DNA from: Pseudomonadota bacterium
GTDB lineage: Bacteria > Pseudomonadota > Alphaproteobacteria > Rhizobiales > Rhizobiaceae
Assembly (NCBI GenBank): GCA_023399635.1
Contig: JAEWOP010000244.1
Coordinates: 1 to 18,421, forward strand
DNA: 18,421 bases
Reading direction: 5' to 3'
The position numbers were made by a program, and so were the translations under genes. Positions 1 to 6,198 of the stretch are shown here, one piece after another. Within the stretch, counting starts at the first letter, position 1. Each line of letters begins with the position of its first letter. Under the pieces are notes generated by a model that was not told the origin of the DNA, ran no database searches, and worked only from the letters and a program-made list of their open reading frames with translations.

Positions 1-87
1 CATCAAGGCCTGGAATTCGGCTTCGTTCCCATTCTGAATAACCTCGATGTTGAACCGGCGAACCACTTCTTTGTTCTCAACAGACAT
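1..87 (-). CDS. SnoaL-like / ester cyclase family protein, N-terminal fragment
   Basis: Only the first 29 codons are inside the window; the gene runs off the left edge. The protein begins MSVENKEVVRRFNIEVIQNG and continues NEAEFQALM. An opening of the type 'NKxxVRRFxxEVxxxGNxxxxxxLM' is typical of the SnoaL-like / ester cyclase group, small alpha+beta barrel proteins of the NTF2-like fold, but no catalytic residues are visible in this piece. The ATG at 87 is preceded on the minus strand by AAGGATCGATC, a good Shine-Dalgarno (AAGGA) at normal distance, which supports the start. The family call rests on the N-terminal pattern alone, and the substrate cannot be inferred. Confidence 0.6.
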   Translation of the reverse strand, partial: MSVENKEVVRRFNIEVIQNGNEAEFQALM

Positions 88-359
88 GATCGATCCTTGT
101 GCAAACTTTCAAGATGTACAGCTTAACTGTATATCGCCGCATAAGCGGTACCGTCAGCTATTGCAAGGATTCGGTTCGGAGCGCGCGACAACTCGTGAGT
201 GCAGTCTATGGCCGCAGGCTGTTGCTCCCAACAGACTGCGGCGCCCGGCAACATCCGACGATTCCAATACCATCTTGAAGTTCCATAATCTATCTTATGC
301 GATATTGGCTTGCGGCATTTGGGAGCGCATTCCGCCTTCCCTGTTCATGTCCGCCGACA
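88..359. other. Intergenic spacer between recX 3' end and the SnoaL-like gene
   Basis: There is no convincing gene in these 272 bases; the 127-codon rightward frame that covers them has no family resemblance and overlaps the start of the leftward gene. The spacer holds a strong two-part hairpin (211-242, listed separately) and two small inverted repeats near the leftward start: TACAG/CTGTA at 117-131 and CCGC/GCGG at 137-148. A weak possible promoter for the leftward gene is TTGCAA (161-166) with TATGCG (143-138, minus strand), 17 bp apart. Confidence 0.5.
211..242. other. Strong intergenic hairpin with CUCC/GGAG loop
   Basis: GCCGCAG (211-217) pairs with CTGCGGC (236-242), and CTGTTG (219-224) pairs with CAACAG (229-234). 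One G/A mismatch separates the two stems, and the four-base loop reads CTCC on the plus strand (GGAG on the minus strand). No T-run follows on either strand, so it is not a standard intrinsic terminator. It lies about 120 bases past the recX stop and about 120 bases before the leftward gene at the edge. It could be part of a small RNA, a palindromic repeat element or a leader structure; the sequence does not decide. Confidence 0.7.
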
Positions 360-968
360 TTAGCTTGAAGTCGCGGCATCTGCCTCGTCTACCTTCATGT
401 CTAGAACAGCCTTCGCAAGTTCGAAACTGAAGCCATTGCGCGCGAATGCAGAAAGTTCTTTCGCCAGCCGCTTGTCATCGAGCGGATGGCGACGATACGG
501 TCCAAAGCCACGCTTGCGTGCGAATGCAACGGCCGCCACACGATCGTCGGCATCTTGAAGTGCCTCTGTCGCCGTTTGCGCCTCGACGCCTTTCTCCCTC
601 AGCTTTCGGGCGATGATGCGCTTGGACTTGCCGACGCGCACACCCGACCGAACCTTGACTTCGGCATAGGTCTTGTCGTCCAGCGCGCCGACCCGGACGC
701 CAAAGTCGACGGCCGCACGCGCGACTGCGGCGAGCTGCTCATCGGTGATCTCTTCAAATTTCTGCTTTGCCTTCCTGATGATAGCCGTGGAGAGTTCACG
801 CTCTGTCATCATCTTCCGCGACAAACGGTAAGCAGCCGAATTCTTTGCCCAGCTAAGCATCCTGATGGTCGGCTCAGAGCCGTCTTGACGGTTGCTTGCC
901 TTAACCGTCGGCGCTTCGCCGGTGGCCCTACAGCGCCCGTCAGTTTGGTTGTCGTCTTCGTTAAGCAT
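360..968 (-). CDS. recX: RecX-family regulatory protein
   Basis: RecX proteins bind RecA and limit its filament growth and recombinase activity in the cytoplasm. The 202-residue product has the family's charged, helical make-up with repeated three-helix units: 'MMTERELSTAIIRKAKQKF', then 'LDDKTYAEVKVRSGVRVGKSKRIIARKLREKGV', then 'DADDRVAAVAFARKRGFGPYRR' and 'KRLAKELSAFARNGFSFELAKAVL'. The frame is open further upstream, but the ATG at 968 is chosen because the extension overlaps the divergent gene and looks like its shadow. No clear Shine-Dalgarno precedes 968, and the first 35 or so residues are low in family resemblance, so a start at the internal Met of 'MLSWAKNSAAYRL' is possible. recA is not adjacent here. 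It is divergent from the DUF4864 gene with an 85 bp gap. Confidence 0.85.
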   Translation of the reverse strand: MLNEDDNQTDGRCRATGEAPTVKASNRQDGSEPTIRMLSWAKNSAAYRLSRKMMTERELSTAIIRKAKQKFEEITDEQLAAVARAAVDFGVRVGALDDKTYAEVKVRSGVRVGKSKRIIARKLREKGVEAQTATEALQDADDRVAAVAFARKRGFGPYRRHPLDDKRLAKELSAFARNGFSFELAKAVLDMKVDEADAATSS

Positions 969-1053
969 AGGCACTGAGGTCGTATTCCCGATAAGGTGAT
1001 CTCGTTCAAGCCGAAAACGCGGTAGGATCCATGCTCTATAGAGGAAATAGCCG

Positions 1054-1476
1054 ATGCGTCTGCGACTAGCCTGCCTCGTTCTGTGTTTGCTCGTCAGCGG
1101 GCCAGTGGCGGGCGCCGATGATCCGGTCCGGGACGCGCAGGCGGTGATCAACGGCCAGATCAACGCATTCTATGCAGAAGATGCGGAGACAGCCTACTCC
1201 TTCGCCTCCCCCGGCATCCGCAGCATCTATCGGACGAGCGCTCAATTCCTCAAGATGGTGCGGGAGAAATACCCTGCCCTCTACAAGTCTGGCAACTACG
1301 CCTTTGGCCGCTCCAAACTTGTCGGCGGTGGCGAGCTCGTTCTCCAGGAAGTGTTGATCAGTGCCGATCATGGTAAGGACTGGACGGCAATCTACGAGAT
1401 GAGACTGATGGACGACGGGCTCTACAAGGTGAACGGGGTGCGGATGACCCGCAACACCAACAGCCAGGGCATCTGA
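1054..1476 (+). CDS. Exported DUF4864-type protein
   Basis: This is a 140-residue protein of unknown function. It begins with a clear signal peptide: MRLRLA, then a hydrophobic core (CLVLCLLVSGPVA), then a likely cleavage after GPVAGA near residue 21. The mature part has 'VRDAQAVINGQINAFYAEDAETAYSFASPGIRSIY', a pattern I associate with DUF4864 proteins (NTF2-like, exported, common in rhizobia), and ends in a beta-rich half with 'WTAIYEMRLMDDGLYKVNGVRM'. The start is supported by GAGGAAA seven to thirteen bases upstream. It is convergent with tgt; only 23 bases separate the stops and a stem-loop spans them. The family assignment is from memory of the motif, so treat the function as unknown. 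Confidence 0.8.
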   Translation: MRLRLACLVLCLLVSGPVAGADDPVRDAQAVINGQINAFYAEDAETAYSFASPGIRSIYRTSAQFLKMVREKYPALYKSGNYAFGRSKLVGGGELVLQEVLISADHGKDWTAIYEMRLMDDGLYKVNGVRMTRNTNSQGI

Positions 1477-1486
1477 GGTACCGGCC

Positions 1487-1513
1487 TCGATCCTACAGGT
1501 CAAACAGGATCGA
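1487..1513. terminator. Stem-loop between convergent DUF4864 gene and tgt
   Basis: TCGATCCT (1487-1494) is a perfect inverted repeat of AGGATCGA (1506-1513) around an 11-base loop. The right arm lies inside the last codons of tgt and the loop contains its TGA stop. There is no T-run on either side, so it may slow or protect 3' ends rather than act as a classic intrinsic terminator. Confidence 0.4.
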
Positions 1514-2630
1514 TGTCACCTTTGGCCCAGGCCTCCTGCGTCTCGGCGTGGAAATCGCTAAAGCGCCCTTCTTCGATCGCTTTCCGGATGCCCTTCATCA
1601 GGTCCTGGTAATAGTTCAAGTTGTTCCATGAGAGCAACATACCTCCTAGCGCCTCATCCGAACGCACAAGATGATGCAGATACGCACGCGAGTAATCCCT
1701 AGCTGCCGGGCAGCTCGATTCCTCGTCCAGCGGCCGCATGTCCTCTGCATGACGGGCATTGCGGATGTTGATACGGCCACGCCGGGTAAAGGCGAGGCCA
1801 TGGCGTCCGGATCTCGTTGGCATTACGCAGTCGAACATGTCGATCCCGCGCGCAACGGACTTCAGGATGTCGTCGGGCGTGCCGACGCCCATCAGGTAAC
1901 GCGGCTTTTCTGTGGGCAGGACCGGTAGGGTCTCTTCCAGCATCTTCAGCATCACGGCCTGCGGCTCACCGACAGCGAGCCCGCCGACAGCATATCCCTT
2001 GAGACCGAGCTGCTTGAGGCCTTCTGCCGAACGCACCCGAAGATCCGGCTGGTCACCCCCCTGCACGATGCCAAACATCGCCTTGCCGGGCTGGTCGCCC
2101 AAGGCGACCCGGCAACGCTCCGCCCAGCGAAGGGAAAGCTCCATCGCCCGCTCGATCTCTTTCGGCTCAGCAGGAAGCGCTACGCATTCATCAAGCTGCA
2201 TCTGGATATCAGAGCCAAGCAGTCCCTGGATCTCGATTGACCGCTCCGGCGACATGTGATGCAGCGAACCGTCGACGTGGCTCTTGAACGTCACTCCCTT
2301 CTCATCGAGCTTTCGCAGGCCCGACAGTGACATGACCTGGAAACCGCCGCTGTCGGTGAGGATCGGATGCTCCCACCGGATCAGCTTGTGCAGTCCGCCA
2401 AGCCGTGCAACCCGCTCTGCTCCGGGACGCAGCATCAAGTGATAGGTGTTGCCGAGGATGATGTCTGCGCCGGTCTCGTGTACCTGGTCGAGATACATTG
2501 CCTTCACGGTACCTACGGTTCCGACCGGCATGAAGGCCGGCGTTCGGACGGTTCCGCGGGGCATGCTGACCTCGCCAAGACGTGCGCCGCCGTCGGTGGC
2601 CTTGAGGGTAAACTGAAACGTGTCTGTCAT
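1500..2630 (-). CDS. tgt: tRNA-guanine(34) transglycosylase (queuine tRNA-ribosyltransferase)
   Basis: Tgt swaps guanine 34 in the wobble position of GUN-anticodon tRNAs for preQ1, an early step of queuosine synthesis. The 376-residue length is normal. The base-binding 'LTDSGGFQVMSL' carries the general acid/base Asp93, and 'GIDMFDCVMPTR' carries the nucleophile Asp267; 'GIVQGG' and 'YAVGGLAVGE' are also intact. The usual C-terminal zinc site (C-x-C-x2-C plus a His about 26 residues on) is degenerate: the sequence reads S305-S-C307-P-A-A310 and the His position is Asn336 (in SWNNL), so only one of four ligands remains. The rest of the fold looks complete, so the enzyme is probably active and the loss is probably shared by relatives. 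The start overlaps the queA stop (ATGA), indicating translational coupling. Confidence 0.95.
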   Translation of the reverse strand: MTDTFQFTLKATDGGARLGEVSMPRGTVRTPAFMPVGTVGTVKAMYLDQVHETGADIILGNTYHLMLRPGAERVARLGGLHKLIRWEHPILTDSGGFQVMSLSGLRKLDEKGVTFKSHVDGSLHHMSPERSIEIQGLLGSDIQMQLDECVALPAEPKEIERAMELSLRWAERCRVALGDQPGKAMFGIVQGGDQPDLRVRSAEGLKQLGLKGYAVGGLAVGEPQAVMLKMLEETLPVLPTEKPRYLMGVGTPDDILKSVARGIDMFDCVMPTRSGRHGLAFTRRGRINIRNARHAEDMRPLDEESSCPAARDYSRAYLHHLVRSDEALGGMLLSWNNLNYYQDLMKGIRKAIEEGRFSDFHAETQEAWAKGDIDPV

Positions 2631-3712
2631 TCTGGTTTCCGAAAGAGCAGGCTGGAATCGCCGTAGGAATAAAAGCGATATCCATTGCGAATGGCGTGAT
2701 CGTAAGCGCGAGGCATGGTTTCGAAGCCACTGAAGGCTGACACCAGCATGAAAAGCGTCGATTTGGGGAGATGGAAATTGGTCATCAGCACATCGACCGC
2801 CTTGAAACGGTAGCCGGGGGTGATGAAGATGTCCGTGGCGCCGCTCCAGGCCTTGATGACGCCGTCGTCCCCCGTGGCACTCTCGAGCAGCCGCAGAGAT
2901 GTTGTGCCCACGGACACAATACGACCGCCCGCGGCGCGCACTGCATTCAGACGTTGTGCGGTCTCCGCGCTGACGTGACCGATTTCGGCATGCATCTTGT
3001 GCTCATCCGTGTCGTCGGCCTTCACCGGCAGGAATGTCCCCGCCCCCACATGCAGTGTAACGAAATGTCGTTCTATGCCAGCCGCGTCGAGCGCCGCAAA
3101 GAGTTCCGGCGTGAAGTGCAATCCGGCGGTGGGCGCTGCTACAGCGCCTTTCTCGCGAGCGTAGATCGTCTGGTAATCGACCTGGTCACGCTCGTCCTCC
3201 GGGCGCTTGTCGGCGATATAGGGCGGCAACGGGATATGGCCGACCGTCATGATGGCCTCGTCGAGAGCAGGCCCCGACAGATCGAACAGCAGCGTGATTT
3301 CACCCCCCTCGCCTTTGGCCTCGACCGTGGCATTCAACGTGCCTAAGAGACAGGCATCGCCACTGTGCCCTAACAGGATGCGATCACCCTCTTTGATCCG
3401 CTTTCCAGGTCTCGCAAACGCTTTCCACCGTTCTGGACCGACACGCATGTGCAGTGTCGCGGACACGGGAAGCTCGCTCCCTCCTTCGCGCACCCGCTGC
3501 CCCTCAAGCTGTGCTGGAATGACACGCGTATCGTTGAAAACGAGCGCGTCGCCAGGCCGAAGCATCTGCGGCAGATCGCGTACACGAAGATCATCCAGAA
3601 CCACCGGCTGGTCCGGCCGCACGACAAGCAGCCGTGCGCTGTCGCGCGGGTTGGCGGGCCGCAGGGCAATGTTTTCGTCCGGCAGGTGGAAATCGAAAAG
3701 ATCTACGCGCAT
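2627..3712 (-). CDS. queA: S-adenosylmethionine:tRNA ribosyltransferase-isomerase
   Basis: QueA transfers and isomerises the ribose of SAM onto 7-aminomethyl-7-deazaguanine in tRNA, making epoxyqueuosine, the step after Tgt. The 361-residue product starts 'MRVDLFDFHLPDENIALRPANPRDSARLLV' and contains the family hallmarks 'GDALVFNDTRVIPAQL', 'VGHIPLPPYI', 'TIYAREKGAVAAPTAGLHFT', 'HVGAGTFLPVK', 'HKMHAE' and 'LMTNFHLPKSTLFMLVSAFSG'. The frame extends 22 codons upstream of 3712, but those residues do not resemble the family and the ATG at 3712 gives the normal start. It overlaps tgt by 4 bp, so the two queuosine genes form a unit. An intrinsic terminator lies 65 bases upstream of the start, so queA-tgt probably has its own promoter there, although I could not pick a convincing one. 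Confidence 0.95.
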   Translation of the reverse strand: MRVDLFDFHLPDENIALRPANPRDSARLLVVRPDQPVVLDDLRVRDLPQMLRPGDALVFNDTRVIPAQLEGQRVREGGSELPVSATLHMRVGPERWKAFARPGKRIKEGDRILLGHSGDACLLGTLNATVEAKGEGGEITLLFDLSGPALDEAIMTVGHIPLPPYIADKRPEDERDQVDYQTIYAREKGAVAAPTAGLHFTPELFAALDAAGIERHFVTLHVGAGTFLPVKADDTDEHKMHAEIGHVSAETAQRLNAVRAAGGRIVSVGTTSLRLLESATGDDGVIKAWSGATDIFITPGYRFKAVDVLMTNFHLPKSTLFMLVSAFSGFETMPRAYDHAIRNGYRFYSYGDSSLLFRKPE

Positions 3713-3776
3713 CTGGTCTCGGCGGCTCGGCTCTCGCTGGCAACGGCAGGTCCCCGCACATAGTCGCAGATGCCGC

Positions 3777-3809
3777 AAAAGAAAAGCGCCCCGGTCTAGC
3801 CGGAGCGCT
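3777..3809 (-). terminator. Intrinsic terminator after ppiB
   Basis: On the minus strand AGCGC-T-CCGG pairs with CCGG-G-GCGCT (one mismatch, 5-base loop), followed by TTTTCTTTT. It sits 23 bases past the ppiB stop and before queA, and would separate the coaD-ppi transcript from queA-tgt. Confidence 0.85.
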
Positions 3810-3832
3810 CGGTTTGGTTGTCCCGAAGTTGA

Positions 3833-4348
3833 TCAGGCAGCGATATCGGCTGCCACCTTCACGGATACGATCGAATCCGGATCCTGAACGGGTTCGCCCT
3901 TCTTGATCTGATCGATATTGTCCATTCCTTCGATGACCTGGCCCCAGACCGTGTACTGCTTGTTGAGCCAAGGAGCATCGGTGAAGCAGATGAAGAACTG
4001 CGAGTTTGCTGAGTCCGGGCTCTGCGACCGCGCCATCGAGCACGTGCCGCGCACATGGGGAACCGCCGAGAATTCTGCTTTCAGGTTGGGCTTTTCAGAG
4101 CCGCCCATGCCGGCGCGCGAGGCGTTGAACTTTGCGCCACCTTTCTTGCCGAACTCCACATCGCCGGTCTGCGCCATGAAGTCCGGGATCACGCGATGGA
4201 ACACGACGCCGTCATAAGCCTGTTCGCGGGCCAGTTCCTTGATGCGGGCGACATGACCAGGGGCAAGGTCTGGCATCAGAGCGATGACGACTTTGCCCTT
4301 GGTGGTTTCCATGATGAGCGTGTTTTCCGGATCCTTGATCTCGGCCAT
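3833..4348 (-). CDS. ppiB: Peptidyl-prolyl cis-trans isomerase, cytosolic cyclophilin type
   Basis: A 171-residue cyclophilin that accelerates proline isomerisation during folding. It has no signal peptide, so it is cytoplasmic. Motifs seen in order: 'YDGVVFHRVIPDFMAQTGD' (catalytic Arg52 with Phe56, Met57 and Gln60), 'GTCSMARSQSPDSANSQFFI' (Gln117, Phe119), and 'APWLNKQYTVWGQVIEGMD' (Trp127, with Tyr132 where many cyclophilins have His). It ends with the usual 'PDSIVSVKVA' strand. The start has an excellent AAGGAG seven bases upstream. It follows the interrupted exported cyclophilin gene by 38 bp and appears to be a paralogue of it (shared 'FHRVI..FMAQTGDVEFG'). It is the last gene of the coaD-ppi-ppiB run, closed by a terminator. 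Confidence 0.93.
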   Translation of the reverse strand: MAEIKDPENTLIMETTKGKVVIALMPDLAPGHVARIKELAREQAYDGVVFHRVIPDFMAQTGDVEFGKKGGAKFNASRAGMGGSEKPNLKAEFSAVPHVRGTCSMARSQSPDSANSQFFICFTDAPWLNKQYTVWGQVIEGMDNIDQIKKGEPVQDPDSIVSVKVAADIAA

Positions 4349-4368
4349 TGACTTCTCCTTTGATTCTT

Positions 4369-4382
4369 GCGGCAGCTGCCGC
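4369..4382. repeat. Perfect 14-bp palindrome between the two cyclophilin genes
   Basis: GCGGCAGCTGCCGC reads the same on both strands and occupies much of the 38 bp between the original stop of the exported cyclophilin and the ppiB ribosome binding site. On RNA it would fold into a five-pair stem with an AGCU loop. There is no T-run, so it is more likely an mRNA-stability or processing element than a terminator. Confidence 0.5.
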
Positions 4383-4386
4383 CTTA

Positions 4387-4959
4387 TCAGTTTGTCTTAC
4401 CGACGGTGACCTTGATCATGCGGTCGGGGTCCGAGACTTCGCCGTTACCGCCTTCGCCGCGCTTGATCTTGTCGACATTCTCCATACCGGAAACAACCTT
4501 GCCGACAACCGTGTACTGGCCGTTGAGGAAGTACCCTTCGTCAAACATGATGAAGTACTGCTAATTGGCGGAGTCCGGGTCCTGCGATCGCGCCATGCCG
4601 AGCGTGCCACGTTCGAAGGGTGTATCTGAAAATTCAGCTGGCAGGTCGGGCAGCTTGGACCCTCCCGTTCCGGCGCGACCAGGCGTGAAACCGTCTTCCA
4701 TGTCACCGAACTCGACGTCACCGGTCTGAGCCATGAAGCCTTCTATGACGCGGTGAAAGGCAACGTTGTCGTACTCGCCGTTGTTGGCCAACGTCTTGAT
4801 CTGCTCCACATGCTTTGGAGCAATCTCCGGCAGCAACTCGACGACCACCGGGCCGTCTTTCAACTGAATGGTCAAAAAGTCATCCTCAGCAGCGAATGCC
4901 GGGATTGCTAGAGATGCAACTGCGAGGGCGCCTGCAACGGCGAGACGAAACGATTTCAT
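4387..4959 (-). pseudogene. Exported cyclophilin-type peptidyl-prolyl isomerase interrupted by an in-frame amber codon
   Basis: The intact frame would give 190 residues. Residues 1-23 (MKSFRLAVAGALAVASLAIP, then AFA) are a signal peptide with an A-x-A cleavage site, so the product is periplasmic. The cyclophilin domain follows: 'YDNVAFHRVIEGFMAQTGD' (catalytic Arg70) and 'GTLGMARSQDPDSAN'. Codon 133 (4563-4561) is TAG where the family, and the neighbouring ppiB, has the Ser of 'SANSQFF'. A single change from TCG explains it. After the stop the same frame continues with 57 good family codons (QYFIMFDEGYFLNGQYTVVG, then KVVSGMENVDKIKRG) to a TGA at 4387, with no indel. The truncated 132-residue product would lack the second half of the active site. 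It starts 20 bp after coaD with GGAG upstream. It may be a recent pseudogene, a sequencing error or a read-through case. Confidence 0.88.
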
Positions 4960-4979
4960 AGGGTCTCCAGTATGAGAAG

Positions 4980-5474
4980 TCAGCGCTTCAGCTTTTCCTT
5001 CATGGCCAGGAGGACGGGCGCCGGAACAAAGGCCCCAACATCGCCGCCCATTGCGGCGATCTGCCTAACCAATGTGGCCGTAATGGGCCGGGATGCCACA
5101 CCCGCGGGAAGAAACACAGTCTGAATGTCCGGTGCCATCTGGCGATTCATCCCCGCCATCTGCATCTCGTAGTCCAGATCGGTACCGTCGCGCAGGCCGC
5201 GGATCAGGAGCCGAGCGCCCTGCCCCCGTGCGGCATCAACCACGAGATTGTCGAACGATATCACATCGACCTGTGCTTCTTTCGAAGGCAACGCCGCAGC
5301 AAGCGAAGAGCGAATGAGCACCGCTCGCTCCTCAAAGCTGAACATTGGCACCTTGCCGGGCTGGACCCCGATCGCAACAACCACCTTGTCGGCTACCTGC
5401 AGGGCCTGCATCAGGACGTCGAGATGGCCATTGGTCAAAGGATCGAATGACCCGGGATAGAACGCGATCGTCAT
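4980..5474 (-). CDS. coaD: Phosphopantetheine adenylyltransferase
   Basis: CoaD joins 4'-phosphopantetheine and ATP to give dephospho-CoA, the fourth step of coenzyme A synthesis, in the cytoplasm. The 164-residue product begins 'MTIAFYPGSFDPLTNGHLDV', with the nucleotidyltransferase signature G-S-F-D-P and the T-x-G-H motif at residues 14-17. Lys41 in 'QPGKVPMFSFEER' matches the conserved lysine, and 'RGLRDGTDLDYEMQMAGMNRQ' and 'PITATLVRQIA' complete the active site. The frame is open for 11 more codons upstream (MTQGDKADGGQ), but the start at 5474 gives the standard family N-terminus. The ribosome binding site is weak (GGTGGG). It leads the coaD-ppi-ppiB run. A LexA-box-like repeat lies 66-80 bases upstream. 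Confidence 0.93.
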   Translation of the reverse strand: MTIAFYPGSFDPLTNGHLDVLMQALQVADKVVVAIGVQPGKVPMFSFEERAVLIRSSLAAALPSKEAQVDVISFDNLVVDAARGQGARLLIRGLRDGTDLDYEMQMAGMNRQMAPDIQTVFLPAGVASRPITATLVRQIAAMGGDVGAFVPAPVLLAMKEKLKR

Positions 5475-5539
5475 CTGCCCACCGTCTGCTTTGTCGCCTT
5501 GTGTCACGGACGGAGAAGCTTCGCAAGTACGGGGAAGAT

Positions 5540-5554
5540 GAACGCCAGATGAAC
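5540..5554. promoter_or_regulatory. LexA-box-like direct repeat upstream of coaD
   Basis: GAAC-GCCAGAT-GAAC on the plus strand equals GTTC-N7-GTTC on the coaD strand, the alphaproteobacterial LexA operator pattern. A poor promoter candidate (TTGAAC 5565-5560 and TTCATC 5542-5537, 17 bp apart) overlaps it. The pattern has eight fixed bases, so chance matches occur; coaD is not a known SOS gene. Confidence 0.3.
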
Positions 5555-5714
5555 GGAGCGTTCAAGCGCGTTTCATTGCGCGGATGGTTTTATGCGGTCA
5601 CTGGGCGGGATACCGAACCGGAAAGCCAGATCAGGCCTGCGCACGACCAGCCAATTCGTGGCGATCGACCAAGTGCAAGGGGTGATGCAGGCCCTTTCCA
5701 CAAGTAAATTGGAA

Positions 5715-5739
5715 CCAGAATGCCAAATCGGCGTTCTGG
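5715..5739. other. Hairpin just upstream of the small membrane ORFs
   Basis: CCAGAATGCC (5715-5724) pairs with GGCGTTCTGG (5730-5739) over ten positions, one of them a T-G wobble, around the 5-base loop AAATC. It ends 19 bases before the ATG at 5759. It covers an earlier in-frame ATG (5720), which makes that ATG an unlikely start. No T-run follows on the plus strand. Confidence 0.6.
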
Positions 5740-5758
5740 CAAACGAAGGACTACTAAG

Positions 5759-5938
5759 ATGATCGAGAGAAGGAAGCCGATGATCCTGGACAAGATCTCT
5801 ATGATCAACATGATCTGGACAGCGATGATCGCGGCGATGCTCACGGCAACAGTGACCCTTTATCAGGATCGGTCGGAGTGGACCGAATTAAACTATCCCC
5901 AGATGACGGGTCGTTATTACGACGCCTCCTTCTACTGA
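5759..5938 (+). CDS. Small single-span membrane protein, hypothetical
   Basis: A 59-codon ORF that I do not recognise. The likely product starts MIERRKPMILDKISMINMIW, has one hydrophobic span of about 20 residues ('MINMIWTAMIAAMLTATVTLY'), and ends in a polar, tyrosine-rich tail ('WTELNYPQMTGRYYDASFY'). The basic N-terminus suggests an inside-in orientation with the tail outside. GAAGGA lies eight bases before 5759, and AAGGAAG lies before a second in-frame ATG at 5780 (52 residues), so either start is possible. An ATG further up at 5720 is in a hairpin without a ribosome binding site. It is divergent from coaD and followed 22 bases later by another tiny membrane ORF in the same direction. 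Confidence 0.55.
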   Translation: MIERRKPMILDKISMINMIWTAMIAAMLTATVTLYQDRSEWTELNYPQMTGRYYDASFY

Positions 5939-5960
5939 GGGACCGACAAGAGAGACTAAC

Positions 5961-6095
5961 ATGTTTGTGACGTTGACGGTATTGGCCAGTTTGATCAGCA
6001 TTATGTTCGTTGCATCGGTCGCATCGACGATTGCTGAGCTGCGGCGGGAAAGCGAAGAAATGAAAGTCTTCGCAAAGCGTCACGTCCCTTTCTGA
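5961..6095 (+). CDS. Very small membrane protein (44 residues), hypothetical
   Basis: The sequence starts MFVTLTVLASLISIMFVASV and continues ASTIAELRRESEEMKVFAKRHVPF. Residues 2-24 form a transmembrane span, followed by a charged, helix-prone segment rich in Arg, Lys and Glu. A ribosome binding site-like AAGAGAG lies about 6 bases upstream. The 22 bp gap from the preceding small membrane ORF and the shared design (one N-terminal span with a short tail) suggest a two-gene unit. It ends 63 bases before a bidirectional terminator that would close this transcript. No family is recognised. The layout could fit a small membrane modulator of a larger partner, but nothing here names the partner. Confidence 0.5.
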   Translation: MFVTLTVLASLISIMFVASVASTIAELRRESEEMKVFAKRHVPF

Positions 6096-6120
6096 GACTC
6101 GACCCAAGCGCAATACAGTA

Positions 6121-6149
6121 GCGGGCGCGCCAGCGATGAGATCGCCCGC
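6121..6149. other. GC-rich stem-loop before the bidirectional terminator
   Basis: GCGGGCG (6121-6127) pairs perfectly with CGCCCGC (6143-6149) around a 15-base loop. It sits directly upstream of the terminator at 6159-6189 on the plus strand and may protect the 3' end of the small-ORF transcript. Confidence 0.45.
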
Positions 6150-6158
6150 GTAGCCATG

Positions 6159-6189
6159 AAAAAGCCAGGCAAATTGCCCGGCTTTTTTT
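6159..6189. terminator. Bidirectional intrinsic terminator between small ORFs and gyrA
   Basis: AAAAAGCC-A-GGCA pairs with TGCC-C-GGCTTTTT around a 3-base loop. Runs of A and T on both sides give a T-run for either direction: seven T after the stem on the plus strand (small ORFs), five T on the minus strand (gyrA, whose stop is 10 bases before it). Confidence 0.88.
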
Positions 6190-6198
6190 GTTCATCCA

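Noticed and set aside
47..430. 127-codon rightward frame across the left spacer
   Set aside because: It overlaps the start of the SnoaL-like gene and the end of recX on the other strand, includes a strong hairpin, and shows no motif.
969..1163. N-terminal extension of recX by 65 codons
   Set aside because: The extension is antisense to the signal-peptide gene on the other strand and does not resemble RecX.
3713..3778. 22-codon upstream extension of queA
   Set aside because: The residues do not match the family and the extension reaches the ppiB terminator; the ATG at 3712 gives the standard N-terminus.
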